NCBI RefSeq assembly: GCF_021049285.1
Contig: NZ_CP088017.1
Coordinates: 3,793,380-3,857,379, forward strand
Origin: Ruania halotolerans
GTDB taxonomy: Bacteria > Actinomycetota > Actinomycetes > Actinomycetales > Beutenbergiaceae
Reading direction: 5' to 3'
DNA length: 64,000 nt
Part shown: positions 21,740 through 29,484 of the stretch, piece after piece
Numbering within the stretch: the first letter of the stretch is position 1
Layout: each line of letters starts with the position of its first letter
The notes under the pieces: model-generated
Database searches by the model: none
Seen by the model: the letters and a program-made list of their open reading frames with translations, nothing else
What the model was told of the DNA's origin: nothing
Made by a program: the position numbers and the translations under genes

Positions 21740-21846
21740 ACGGGCGCACGCGCGGCATCGCCCTCGGGTTCCGCTCCTTCACCCACTACGTCCTCCGCTG
21801 CCTGCTTTACTCCGGCCAACTCACCGCCCGCATCAACGCACTCTGA
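21740..21846 (+). pseudogene. ISL3-type transposase C-terminal fragment
   Basis: The plus-strand reading RGIALGFRSFTHYVLRCLLY followed by SGQLTARINAL and a stop resembles the extreme C-terminus of actinobacterial ISL3-family DDE transposases (RG-ALGFRN--HY--R-LL--G). About 30 codons survive, and no start or catalytic residues remain. It marks the junction where an insertion sequence removed the front of the LacI gene. The family call rests on remembered pattern only. Confidence 0.55.
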
Positions 21847-21905
21847 ATCCAGAAGAGCCAACAAACCTGGGCCGGTCACGGTTCAGTGTCGGCACTCATC
21901 CTCGG

Positions 21906-23198
21906 CTACAGGCCCGCGGTGAGTTCGTCATGGAACCCCTGGGCCGCGTCCGCAGCGGAGGAGTCCCCGAACAGCATCTCCATGCCGTACCGTTCGAGTA
22001 GCGTCGGGAGTTGGCCACCACCCGGGGGCGGGGCGATCTCTGTCTCAGCAATCTCGGGCCGGATCTCGTCGATGAACGCCGAGACCCGCTGCTGCGCATC
22101 CGAGAGTTGGTCCCGAATCGCGTCGGCAACCTCGCCATTCGGTGGGACACCACGTTCGGCCAACTCGATCTCGGCGGCGGTAGTGCTGTTCACCCACCAG
22201 TTGATCAGCGCCACTGCGCCCTCGGGATCCTCCGTCGTTGCCGATGCCGACCAGAGCATCGACGCCTTATACCAGGCTTTGCGAGTGGTGGCGTCACCAT
22301 CGATGCTCGGGAAACGGAGCAGCGTGAGTTCCCTGCCGGAGGCTGCCTCCAATGCTTCGAGTTGGTTAGACCAGAAACTCGCCATCGCGGTGTTACTCAC
22401 AACGAAGTCGCTCTCATTGAGCGGCTTGGTGGCATCCTCAGTGATTTGCGAGGGGGACGCGATCGCGTCGGCATCGGCGAATCGCTGGTGCAGGTCAAAC
22501 CACCCGCGCACATCATCGACCTCGAAACCCAGCCGGCTACCTTCGAGGAACGCCTCCTTGTCCTGCTGGCGCAACCAAGCGCTGAACAGTGCAGGGCTGC
22601 TGAGAAATGCCGAAGTTCCGACCGCTTGTCCGGAGGCCGAGATCTCGTTGGCGATCTCCAGCCAGTCTTCCCAGGTCCAGCTCATATCGTTAGGGAGGTC
22701 CACCCCGGCGGCCGCAAAGGCGTCAGGATTGACACAGACGACCGGGGTATTAATCCCGGCGCTGATGCCGTACAACGCGCCCTCGATCTCCCCGGACTCG
22801 ACGCTGCCGTCGATGAACTTCGAGGTGTCCGCACCGTGCTCCGAAAGATCCAGGAGCGCACCGCGCTGGCCGTACTCACTGATGAAGGCCATGTCCATCT
22901 GAACGATGTCAGGTGCGGTGCCACCCGCTGTCTGGGTGGCGAGGCGGTCCCAATAGCTGGCCCACTCACCCGGCTGCGGCTCGATGGAGACGTCGGAGTT
23001 CTCTTCCATGTACGCATCGAGTGCGTCAGTGGTGTTCTCATTGCGCACCTCGTTGCCCCACCAGGCGAACTGTAGCGTTCCGGATGCACCGGACTCGCCT
23101 GAATCACCGGACCCGCCTCCTCGCGAACAACCCGCAATCACGGCACCTGCAACTCCTGCGGTGCCCATGGTCAAAATGTGTCGACGACTAATATTCAT
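21906..23198 (-). CDS. Sugar ABC transporter substrate-binding lipoprotein (orphan)
   Basis: 430 residues. A twin-arginine-like N-terminus (NISRRHILTMG) runs into a lipobox ending at Cys24 (VIAGC), then a Gly/Ser linker and a family 1 solute-binding fold (FAWWGNEVRN; GTAPDIVQMDMAF; MSWTWEDWLEIANEI; AVALINWWVNS). It would capture oligosaccharides outside the cell. No permease genes lie beside it, which is unusual; it must borrow another importer's permeases or has lost its own. Start ATG 23198 has GAGGA upstream. It is co-directed with the lyase-like gene and probably binds its products. Confidence 0.88.
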   Translation of the reverse strand: MNISRRHILTMGTAGVAGAVIAGCSRGGGSGDSGESGASGTLQFAWWGNEVRNENTTDALDAYMEENSDVSIEPQPGEWASYWDRLATQTAGGTAPDIVQMDMAFISEYGQRGALLDLSEHGADTSKFIDGSVESGEIEGALYGISAGINTPVVCVNPDAFAAAGVDLPNDMSWTWEDWLEIANEISASGQAVGTSAFLSSPALFSAWLRQQDKEAFLEGSRLGFEVDDVRGWFDLHQRFADADAIASPSQITEDATKPLNESDFVVSNTAMASFWSNQLEALEAASGRELTLLRFPSIDGDATTRKAWYKASMLWSASATTEDPEGAVALINWWVNSTTAAEIELAERGVPPNGEVADAIRDQLSDAQQRVSAFIDEIRPEIAETEIAPPPGGGQLPTLLERYGMEMLFGDSSAADAAQGFHDELTAGL

Positions 23199-23222
23199 GG
23201 TCGTATCCTCTCGTCGTTGAAA

Positions 23223-23241
23223 GCGCCGAAATGTTCGGCAC
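23223..23241. promoter_or_regulatory. Palindrome upstream of the orphan binding-protein gene
   Basis: GCCGAA-ATG-TTCGGC (23225-23239), with partly matching flanks, lies 27 bp before the ATG. It could be a regulator site or a leader hairpin. A second GC-rich palindrome (GGCCGC T GCGGCC) follows at 23261-23273. Neither resembles the LacI-like site at 27553. Confidence 0.3.
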
Positions 23242-23411
23242 TACTGGACAACCGTGCAGGGGCCGCTGCGGCCATCGGTTGCCGATCAATAATTCGTGGT
23301 GGAAACGTGGTCCAGTAATCTCGACCGCCTCTGGCACGATCGAACCGCGTTCTCCCCTCCGGCCCGATGACCGCGACTCGCCCTCGTAGTTGGACTCAGG
23401 CCAGCAGTCGT

Positions 23412-25967
23412 TCAGTTCACCAGTACCCGAGTCTCTTCGGAACCGGTGACTCCGGAAGCATTCAGGAGTTCAGAGCGATAGCGGTAGGTCCCGGACTCGC
23501 GGCCGTTGATCTCGGTGCTCACCGCCTGCGGCCGCGGGGTATCGTTCTCCAGCGCCTTTTCATCGATGAGGTTGCCGTTCTCGTACAGCCGGTACCGATC
23601 AGCGTTGGTGCCCCACCACATATTGGTGGTGAGCGTAAAGTCGGCTGCACCTGAATGGTTGTCGTGTGAGAGCACCGGCACACCCGGGTCGGCGTGCCGA
23701 ACCTGCACAGTGACGTCCCCCGTTTGAACGGTTCCGGCTGCATTGATGAGCTCGGCAGTGTAGTGGTAGTCGCCGTTGTGACGACCCCGAATCGGCACGC
23801 TGATCGACTGTGCCTGCGGCGAACGCGCCACGAGATTTCGGTGCGCGATGAGTTCACCGTTCTCAAACAGACGCATCGCGTGGGCATTGACTCCCCACCA
23901 CAGATTCATCGTCACGTCATAGTTGCCGTCGTCCGTGCCGTGGTGGCCGTTGTCCGAACTGAGCACGCCGGACGCTGGGGCCTGCGTCGGTGTCTCGGCT
24001 GGGCCCTCGAAGGCATAGGTGGTCCGAAGTGATCCCTCATGCTCGACCCGTACCAGGTGTTGACGGCGCGAATTAGACATTCTGACCCGGTCGGTGGTAT
24101 CAAACGTGATCGTGCTGGCGCGCTCGAAATCGACGGACAGTACTCCGACACCACGTTCCAGCCTGAATCCAGTGATCGCCGTCAGTTCAACAGATTCTCC
24201 GTAGGTGACCTCCGTTCCGTCGGAGAAGGTCAACAGGTCGCCTGGCTGAAGGAGAAGCGGAACGACCGCCCGGCCCGGATCATCGGTCACAATGTCTTGC
24301 ACGAATGAGTCGTCAAAGAAAGACAACACGACGTGACTACCGTTGGTCCGATCGAGATAGGCAGCACTGAAGTCGCCCTCCAGGTCCCCGATCTGATCGG
24401 CGGGCACCCTTCCACCCTCACGGTACGGCTCAGCGTAGTAGGTGCGGGCCACCTCGACCTGGGTGACCGATGACACCTCAGGAAACGGCCCCCAAGCATC
24501 CTCGTTGTTGCTGTTCAACACATGGACGACCGCGCCCATGGCTGGGTGCCACAGCAGACCTGGGCCCATCCGTAGTCGCTGATACGGGCCGCTGTGCCCA
24601 GCGCGCCTGCCGAGCAGCGTGGTGATGTAATAAGAGGGGCGCCGCACGAAGAGGTAGTCCAGATCGATGGTGCCCGCTTGGCGATATTCAGTAAAACGAT
24701 CGGAAGCCAGATAGGGCAACGTTGCGATGGCATCCTCTCGTTCCGATTCGCTCACTCCGAGCGGAGCCTTGCTGCTGTGCATCCAGGTACGAGGTGAAGT
24801 TCCCTTCTTCGGCAGTGGCATGATAGGGCCCGGGTTCGCTTTCCACGCTTCGCGAGCTGTGAGGATTTCACCATCGGTCGGGTGGAAGGCTGCCAGCACC
24901 GGAACATCGTCAATCAGTGCCCTTCCAAGAGATGTGCGGTCCAGCACTTCGTTCGGCTCCCACTCCAGCGTGAAGGCCGGGATCCGAGCCGATGCGGCAC
25001 TCCAATGCAGGAACCCGGATCGATCCGGTTCCAAGACGCTGGCGAACGTGATGAACTCCGCCATCGATCGCGCCATTTCAATCGGCTCGGTGAACCCGGA
25101 AAGCGCTCCTTCAGCCAGGTCGGGCATAGCAACAATGAAGGAGTAATCGAAATCGTATGCCATGGGCTCATGGCTGTGCCCAGCGTCTGAAATTCCATGT
25201 ACTCGCAACGTTTCCCAACACTCCGAGACTTGAGCCGCCAGGTTTGCGTCTTGGAAGAGGTCCGCTGTCATGCTTGCCCCCACCAGGCCAGCGACGACCT
25301 GGTTGGTGTAAGGCGTGGGCTGGCGCCAATGTGGCCGTGAGCGGTCAACGAGCCACGCACTCGATTCCCGAACAGAGGCTTCGATCTCCGGCAACCAGTC
25401 GGACAATTCTCCCGCTTCATGCAGGTCCCGGTAGGTGGTGGTCAGTGCCACGCTACCGAATCCCGTCGGTGCAAGGTGTGGAACGTCCCATTGATATTCA
25501 GACCAGGAGCCGTCTGGCAGTTGGCTTGCGAGATAGTAGCTCAGGGCTGCTTCGATCCGGTCGCGAAGTTTGGGATCTCTAAAATAGGGGTTCCACGAGC
25601 GCTCATGGGTCAGGAACCAAGTCAGCGTGGCAACCTGTTCCATCTCGCGAGCGTTATAGGGCTGTTCGGGGGAGCGCCACCAACCGTCCTCCATCCAACC
25701 ATAGTGCGGCTCCTCATCTCGGATGCTGTTGGCCATGGGGGCGACTATGGGCAGGTACGCTGCGAAGACGTGCTCAGTATCGTCGAACGCCGAACGATCA
25801 GGTTCCGAACTGAGTGGATCGACGAGTGCTAATACGTTTCCTTCGGACGTGGCGTACGCGGCAGGCGCATGGTGGAATTCGCGGGCAGCGATGGCGGCGA
25901 TCGAAGCTGCGCCGGCGCTAGCAATGAGGGCACGGCGGGAGATTGTGGTCGGGATAGGACGAGGCAT
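23412..25967 (-). CDS. Tat-exported polysaccharide lyase-like protein with two C-terminal repeat modules
   Basis: 851 residues. A Tat signal (ISRRALIASAGAASIAAIAA) is followed by a helical catalytic-like region (about 40-400; WMEDGWWRSPEQPYNAREM, LPDGSWSEYQWDVPHLAPTG, HSHEPMAYDFDY) resembling the (alpha/alpha) toroid of polysaccharide lyases and linked hydrolases. A beta-rich part then carries a conserved-looking YYITTLLGRR. Two related modules of about 90 residues close the protein, each with a LWWG/MWWG-N-A---RL-ENG-LI pattern as in modules of secreted chitin- or glycan-degrading enzymes. Start ATG 25967 has AAAGGAG. The exact lyase family is not identified. Secretion and the adjacent binding protein point to extracellular glycan breakdown. 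Confidence 0.65.
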   Translation of the reverse strand: MPRPIPTTISRRALIASAGAASIAAIAAREFHHAPAAYATSEGNVLALVDPLSSEPDRSAFDDTEHVFAAYLPIVAPMANSIRDEEPHYGWMEDGWWRSPEQPYNAREMEQVATLTWFLTHERSWNPYFRDPKLRDRIEAALSYYLASQLPDGSWSEYQWDVPHLAPTGFGSVALTTTYRDLHEAGELSDWLPEIEASVRESSAWLVDRSRPHWRQPTPYTNQVVAGLVGASMTADLFQDANLAAQVSECWETLRVHGISDAGHSHEPMAYDFDYSFIVAMPDLAEGALSGFTEPIEMARSMAEFITFASVLEPDRSGFLHWSAASARIPAFTLEWEPNEVLDRTSLGRALIDDVPVLAAFHPTDGEILTAREAWKANPGPIMPLPKKGTSPRTWMHSSKAPLGVSESEREDAIATLPYLASDRFTEYRQAGTIDLDYLFVRRPSYYITTLLGRRAGHSGPYQRLRMGPGLLWHPAMGAVVHVLNSNNEDAWGPFPEVSSVTQVEVARTYYAEPYREGGRVPADQIGDLEGDFSAAYLDRTNGSHVVLSFFDDSFVQDIVTDDPGRAVVPLLLQPGDLLTFSDGTEVTYGESVELTAITGFRLERGVGVLSVDFERASTITFDTTDRVRMSNSRRQHLVRVEHEGSLRTTYAFEGPAETPTQAPASGVLSSDNGHHGTDDGNYDVTMNLWWGVNAHAMRLFENGELIAHRNLVARSPQAQSISVPIRGRHNGDYHYTAELINAAGTVQTGDVTVQVRHADPGVPVLSHDNHSGAADFTLTTNMWWGTNADRYRLYENGNLIDEKALENDTPRPQAVSTEINGRESGTYRYRSELLNASGVTGSEETRVLVN

Positions 25968-26348
25968 CGTGACTCCTTTGTCTGATGTGGACGCTCGAGG
26001 ACGAGCGAGAGCGAGTCGCATTGCGCGGGTTCATTCCCGGCGATACGTGTGGCCGGGTGGGGCGACGCTCGCTCTTCCCATCCGGTGTGGGATCGATTTT
26101 CGGCGGACTGACGGGAACCTCAGCGCGGGATGTACATCAACTCCTTGCGACCGGATGGTGTGTTCTCTGTAGTGGTGAGCGTCTACCGGTCGGCGCAGTT
26201 GCGCACCGGCGGTTATCGGATCGCGCTGGATCTCCGTGACGATACGTGCTCTGTGCCGCATCTCGCGCGGAATGAGTCGACCGGGAGGGGCAATATGCAG
26301 CTAGTTGACCCGCGACCTCGGTGATGTTGGTTCTTAGCTGGGGGTGAA
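25968..26348. other. Intergenic region upstream of the lyase-like gene
   Basis: 381 bp separate the lyase-like gene from the upstream LacI gene. It should contain the lyase promoter. Short open frames here (for example 26130-26324, plus) show no recognisable family, no good ribosome-binding site and atypical composition, so I call no gene. Confidence 0.5.
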
Positions 26349-27485
26349 TCACGCGTGGGTCCGTTTCGGCTCGAGGATTGTTGAGGATCGAGTCAGAGTT
26401 CCTGCACCGCCGCGTCCGTTCGGCGGGACTAGCGTCTCCCCTGCGACGTCCGTGCAGTCCAACAGTTGATGCAGGTCCGGGTCGGTCCGACCGCCGCCCA
26501 GGGCCGGGCCACCGGGGCTCGGGATGCCTGCATACGAGGTGCCGGCGAGGTGGGAAAGCAGCAGTAGTGCCCGTGATCCCATCTGCTCGCGTGGAATGGT
26601 GAATCCGGACCAACGGGTCGGCCCAGGCAACCGGTGGTGGGGCTGACCCAACAACAACACCGATAGGTCTTCGGGGACACGAATCCGCATCTCCGACAAT
26701 GCAAGCCGCAGTTCGTCGGGGCCGTTCTCGGGGGCGAGCAGCACCGCACTCAGGCTCTGCTCGGCGATCTGCGCGGCGGCACTGACGGTGTCAGCGGACT
26801 CGATGTAGCTCGGATGAAGACCACGATCAACCATCGCCGCTTGGTAGCCCGCTAACCGGTCGCGGGTGGGCTGGTCGCTGGTGCGCGCTCCGACGTAGCC
26901 GATCCGCCGATGTCCCAGATCCGCGGCCCGAAGCACCGCCCGCCGAGTGCCAGAGAGGTAGTCGGCACCGACATAGGGTAGCCGGCCCCCTTCGCTCTCC
27001 CGCCGACCAACGAACACGAACGGATAGTTGGTGTCCAGTAGATGCTGCAGTTCCGCTTGTTCCTCATGCTGACCCAACAGTAGGCAGCCATCAGCGATAC
27101 CTAAGCGTTGCCAGCCACTCGTGGCCAGGCGCCGGGAACCCTCGACCACCCGAGCGCTGGTGAACAGCAGGAGATCGACACCGATCTGCTCGGCCGCATG
27201 CTCAATGCCGATCAGGAACGGGCCATAGAAGTCACGTCCGCCGCTAGGGAACGTCGTCTCGTAGGTGAAGACCCCAAGAATCTGGTTGTGCCCGCCAGCG
27301 AGCCGCTGTGCCACTGGATTCGCCGAGTACCCGGTGATTCGGATCGCGTCAAGCACTCGCTGGCGCGTCTCCGCGCTGATCCGCACTCCGCTGGGGGTCC
27401 GGCCACTGAGCACGAACGAGACGGTCGCCTGGCTCACGCCGATCAGCGCGGCAACGTCCGCCTGTGTCACGCGGCGCCTCGGCAT
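26349..27485 (-). CDS. LacI-family transcriptional regulator
   Basis: 378 residues. The N-terminal helix-turn-helix (TQADVAALIGVSQATVSFVL, about 7-26) with a hinge (ANPVAQRLAGG) is followed by a periplasmic-binding-protein-like sensor domain (LGVFTYETTFPSGGRDFYGPF; RRIGYVGARTSDQPTRDRLAGY; FTIPREQMGSRALLLL). Start ATG 27485 has GGGAGG 4 nt upstream; a longer frame to 27530 was rejected for lack of helix-turn-helix spacing and ribosome site. It is co-directed with the lyase and binding-protein genes and probably controls them in response to a sugar. A near-perfect palindrome lies 68 bp upstream. Confidence 0.92.
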   Translation of the reverse strand: MPRRRVTQADVAALIGVSQATVSFVLSGRTPSGVRISAETRQRVLDAIRITGYSANPVAQRLAGGHNQILGVFTYETTFPSGGRDFYGPFLIGIEHAAEQIGVDLLLFTSARVVEGSRRLATSGWQRLGIADGCLLLGQHEEQAELQHLLDTNYPFVFVGRRESEGGRLPYVGADYLSGTRRAVLRAADLGHRRIGYVGARTSDQPTRDRLAGYQAAMVDRGLHPSYIESADTVSAAAQIAEQSLSAVLLAPENGPDELRLALSEMRIRVPEDLSVLLLGQPHHRLPGPTRWSGFTIPREQMGSRALLLLSHLAGTSYAGIPSPGGPALGGGRTDPDLHQLLDCTDVAGETLVPPNGRGGAGTLTRSSTILEPKRTHA

Positions 27486-27552
27486 CGGTCCTCCCTGACC
27501 TTCGATTGCATGCCGGAGCAGTGTGGTCACACGCCTCTGCCTCCATCAAGAC

Positions 27553-27568
27553 AATTATGCGCATTATT
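27553..27568. promoter_or_regulatory. Candidate LacI-family operator (autoregulatory)
   Basis: AATTATGC-GCATTATT, a 16-bp palindrome with one mismatch and the central CpG typical of LacI/PurR operators, in an AT-rich island 68 bp upstream of the LacI start codon. I did not find an equivalent copy before the lyase-like or binding-protein genes. Confidence 0.6.
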
Positions 27569-28156
27569 AGCAGTTCGCCGATCCGCGAAACCCGGCTCAG
27601 CTCCCCTCCGTGCGGACATCACCTGACTGTGCTCACCTCGTCGAGTTCCGGGATCGCGCAGTGCGCTGACCTGGGGTGATGGGGCCGTGGAGGGCGATTC
27701 TGAAGCACTCATTGGTCCTCTTCCTGGGTGCCTCCGTGGCGCGCATCCGGCGGGGCCGACTTCGGGAGCGCGGACCGACGCATCCGTGTCACCCCGGTCA
27801 CGCGCAGACGGATCAGCAGCAGGTCGCACCGGTCTGGTTGGATCAGGGTGTTGCCCGATACATCGGGCCAGGTGCGCCGAGCTTCCTCCTCGTTCGAAGG
27901 AGATCGAGATCCGGTGGCCGCAGTCGGGTGAACTCACCCTGGGGCCCATCCGCACCGCCCCCCCGTCCAGGCGACGGCGTGACGCCCCGCGCTGCGCTTG
28001 GCAGCTCGGTCACTCACTGCCGCAGCGCCGACTCCCCACCGGTGCCTGGCCGGCGCTGGTCGCCCGCGCACGCAACTGGGAGCTGACGTCGCTGGGATTC
28101 GGGGCCAGTGCCACCTCGACCCGGTGGCCCTCCGCGATCACGCAGATCGCCCACCG
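27569..28156. other. Gene-poor intergenic stretch
   Basis: About 590 bp between the LacI promoter region and the convergent end of the tetR gene. Several open frames exist on both strands (largest 27687-28427 plus) but none has a recognisable fold, a ribosome-binding site or actinobacterial-looking residue composition. It may be an eroded gene; I see nothing I can name. Confidence 0.5.
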
Positions 28157-28768
28157 TCAGGGGGCCAGCAGCCGCCGCAGCGCATCGATGACGACTACCA
28201 ACTCGACCTTGGCAGTCAAGCGGTCATCTGCGAGCGCGTGTACCGCCCATTCGTCCATTGTTCGCAGCACCGCCACCACCAGCGTGAGCTGCAGGTCGGC
28301 AGGCAGGTCCATGCGCACAGCACCAGCCTCCCGCCCCACCTGGAGCACTGCCGCAGCCCACGCAGAGACCTCTGTGAGCACACCGACCCGAGCCTCACCG
28401 CTCCGAGAAGGACCGGGCTCCGCATAGAAGAGGCGCCCGAGGAGGAGGGCGTCCGGTTGTGCGACGAGGTGACGCTCTAAACGAGCCATGAACTGCTCGA
28501 CCTCGACCCAGAAACCCTGAGCGAACGACTCCGGCGCCGGCACCTCGAGCCCCTCCGCCACCCGGTTGGCGAGGTCACCGATCACCAGATCCACCAGGTC
28601 CTGCTTGGCGTCGAACAGGTGATAGAAGCTGCTCTTGCTCATCCCGCATGCCCGGATGATCCGGTTCAGCGACGCACCCTCGAGACCGGCACTCGCGAAC
28701 TCGTCCGCCGCCGCCCGCACGAGTGTGGCTCGGCGTTCCGGGTCGAGGCGGTCCAGCGGGGTCGGCAT
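28157..28768 (-). CDS. TetR-family transcriptional regulator
   Basis: 203 residues with an N-terminal TetR helix-turn-helix (ASLNRIIRACGMSKSSFYHLF, about 33-53, then DAKQDLVDLV) and a helical ligand domain. I chose ATG 28768, which gives the normal 15-20 residue lead into the helix-turn-helix; the frame continues upstream only as non-homologous sequence. It is separated from the FAD monooxygenase gene by a toxin-antitoxin pair. TetR-like palindromes (TGGACC-N4-GGTCCA) flank the monooxygenase promoter, so it may control that gene. I see no such site before its own start. Confidence 0.88.
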   Translation of the reverse strand: MPTPLDRLDPERRATLVRAAADEFASAGLEGASLNRIIRACGMSKSSFYHLFDAKQDLVDLVIGDLANRVAEGLEVPAPESFAQGFWVEVEQFMARLERHLVAQPDALLLGRLFYAEPGPSRSGEARVGVLTEVSAWAAAVLQVGREAGAVRMDLPADLQLTLVVAVLRTMDEWAVHALADDRLTAKVELVVVIDALRRLLAP

Positions 28769-28809
28769 ACCGCGAGAGTAGTGGGAGTCACGCGCAGTCG
28801 GTCGAGCAC

Positions 28810-29148
28810 TCACGTGTCCATCACCAGCGACAGCGTGCCGCGCACCTGATGCAGGACCAGTGAGCCCACGTTTCCCCAGCGATCGATCACACGACGCGTG
28901 GCCACAGACCGGATGTGTTGACACTGCGCAGAACAGTGGCTGCGCAGTCCGTTGCGCTCGTCGGGCTCGATCACAATCTCGACGCCGCTCTGCCGGACAG
29001 TACGAGTCAGCGGCACCACCTGGACGACGTTCGGAGCCCCGCGCAATATCCTCGCGGCGGTTACGACGATCGCAGGCCGAACGAGCCCAGCCTCCGAGCC
29101 GAGCGGCGTACCAAGATCTAGCTCGACGACATCACCGGGCGTCAGCAT
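28810..29148 (-). CDS. MazF/PemK-like mRNA-interferase toxin
   Basis: 112 residues with the MazF/PemK fold pattern: a start strand GDVVELDLGTPLGSEAGLVRPAIVV, then APNVVQVVPLTRT, a two-Cys loop (SHCSAQCQHIRSV) and helix VIDRWGNVG. This family cleaves mRNA at short sequences and is neutralised by a cognate antitoxin. It overlaps the 3' end of the antitoxin gene by 17 nt, in antitoxin-then-toxin order as is usual for type II modules. The ATG at 29148 lies within the antitoxin frame. Confidence 0.82.
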   Translation of the reverse strand: MLTPGDVVELDLGTPLGSEAGLVRPAIVVTAARILRGAPNVVQVVPLTRTVRQSGVEIVIEPDERNGLRSHCSAQCQHIRSVATRRVIDRWGNVGSLVLHQVRGTLSLVMDT

Positions 29149-29329
29149 CGAGCCACGCGGTCTCGTCCTCCATTAGCGGTTCGGCCAACTCGCGACCAAT
29201 CTCGTCCTGGCGCATCAGCCGGACCGCATAGGCGACCGTGTCGGACACGGTCTGGTGTCGAGCCCCGGCCAACCGCTTGAGTTCGTCGTGAGTCGCCCGG
29301 CTGATCCGGACCGTCGTCGTCTCGATCAT
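29132..29329 (-). CDS. Ribbon-helix-helix antitoxin
   Basis: 65 residues. The N-terminal ribbon-helix-helix (TTTVRISRATHDELKRLAG, then TVSDTVAYAVRLM) binds DNA; the acidic C-terminal tail (ELAEPLMEDETAWLDADAR) would wrap the toxin. Start ATG 29329 follows TGGAGG closely. It is the first gene of the pair. A 7-bp palindrome at 29348-29367 directly upstream fits autoregulation by the antitoxin. Confidence 0.82.
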   Translation of the reverse strand: MIETTTVRISRATHDELKRLAGARHQTVSDTVAYAVRLMRQDEIGRELAEPLMEDETAWLDADAR

Positions 29330-29347
29330 GACCTCCAGACTACGCCG

Positions 29348-29367
29348 TGTAGACAGTTGAGTCTACA
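29348..29367. promoter_or_regulatory. Palindrome at the toxin-antitoxin promoter
   Basis: TGTAGAC-AGTTGA-GTCTACA: perfect 7-bp arms, 6-nt spacer, 18 bp upstream of the antitoxin ATG. Ribbon-helix-helix antitoxins usually bind such repeats at their own promoter. Confidence 0.6.
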
Positions 29368-29411
29368 ACGATCACGCTCGCGCCTGAGGGTCCGCACGAT
29401 CCTCATCGGCA

Positions 29412-29440
29412 CTGGACCGCTCGGTCCACAGGGTGATACA
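29412..29440 (+). promoter_or_regulatory. Likely promoter of the FAD monooxygenase gene
   Basis: -35-like CTGGAC (29412-29417), a 17-nt spacer and -10-like GATACA (29435-29440). The -35 lies inside the first TGGACC-N4-GGTCCA palindrome, and the second palindrome covers the region just downstream of the start site. Confidence 0.5.
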
Positions 29441-29463
29441 GTTGCGGTGGACCACTTGGTCCA
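29413..29463. promoter_or_regulatory. Pair of TetR-like operators TGGACC-N4-GGTCCA
   Basis: TGGACC GCTC GGTCCA at 29413-29428 and TGGACC ACTT GGTCCA at 29448-29463. The arms are identical and perfect, the centres are 35 bp apart, and they lie 22-72 bp before the FAD monooxygenase start. The arrangement brackets the core promoter as expected for repression. The tetR gene at 28157-28768 is the nearest candidate repressor. Confidence 0.65.
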
Positions 29464-29484
29464 ACACTCGCGGAGGGAGCCGGT

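Noticed and set aside
26130-26324. 64-codon plus-strand open frame
   Set aside because: No recognisable family, no convincing ribosome-binding site, lies in the lyase promoter region.
27687-28427. 246-codon plus-strand open frame across the gap and tetR
   Set aside because: Runs antisense through the tetR gene and has shadow-like Arg/Ser composition.
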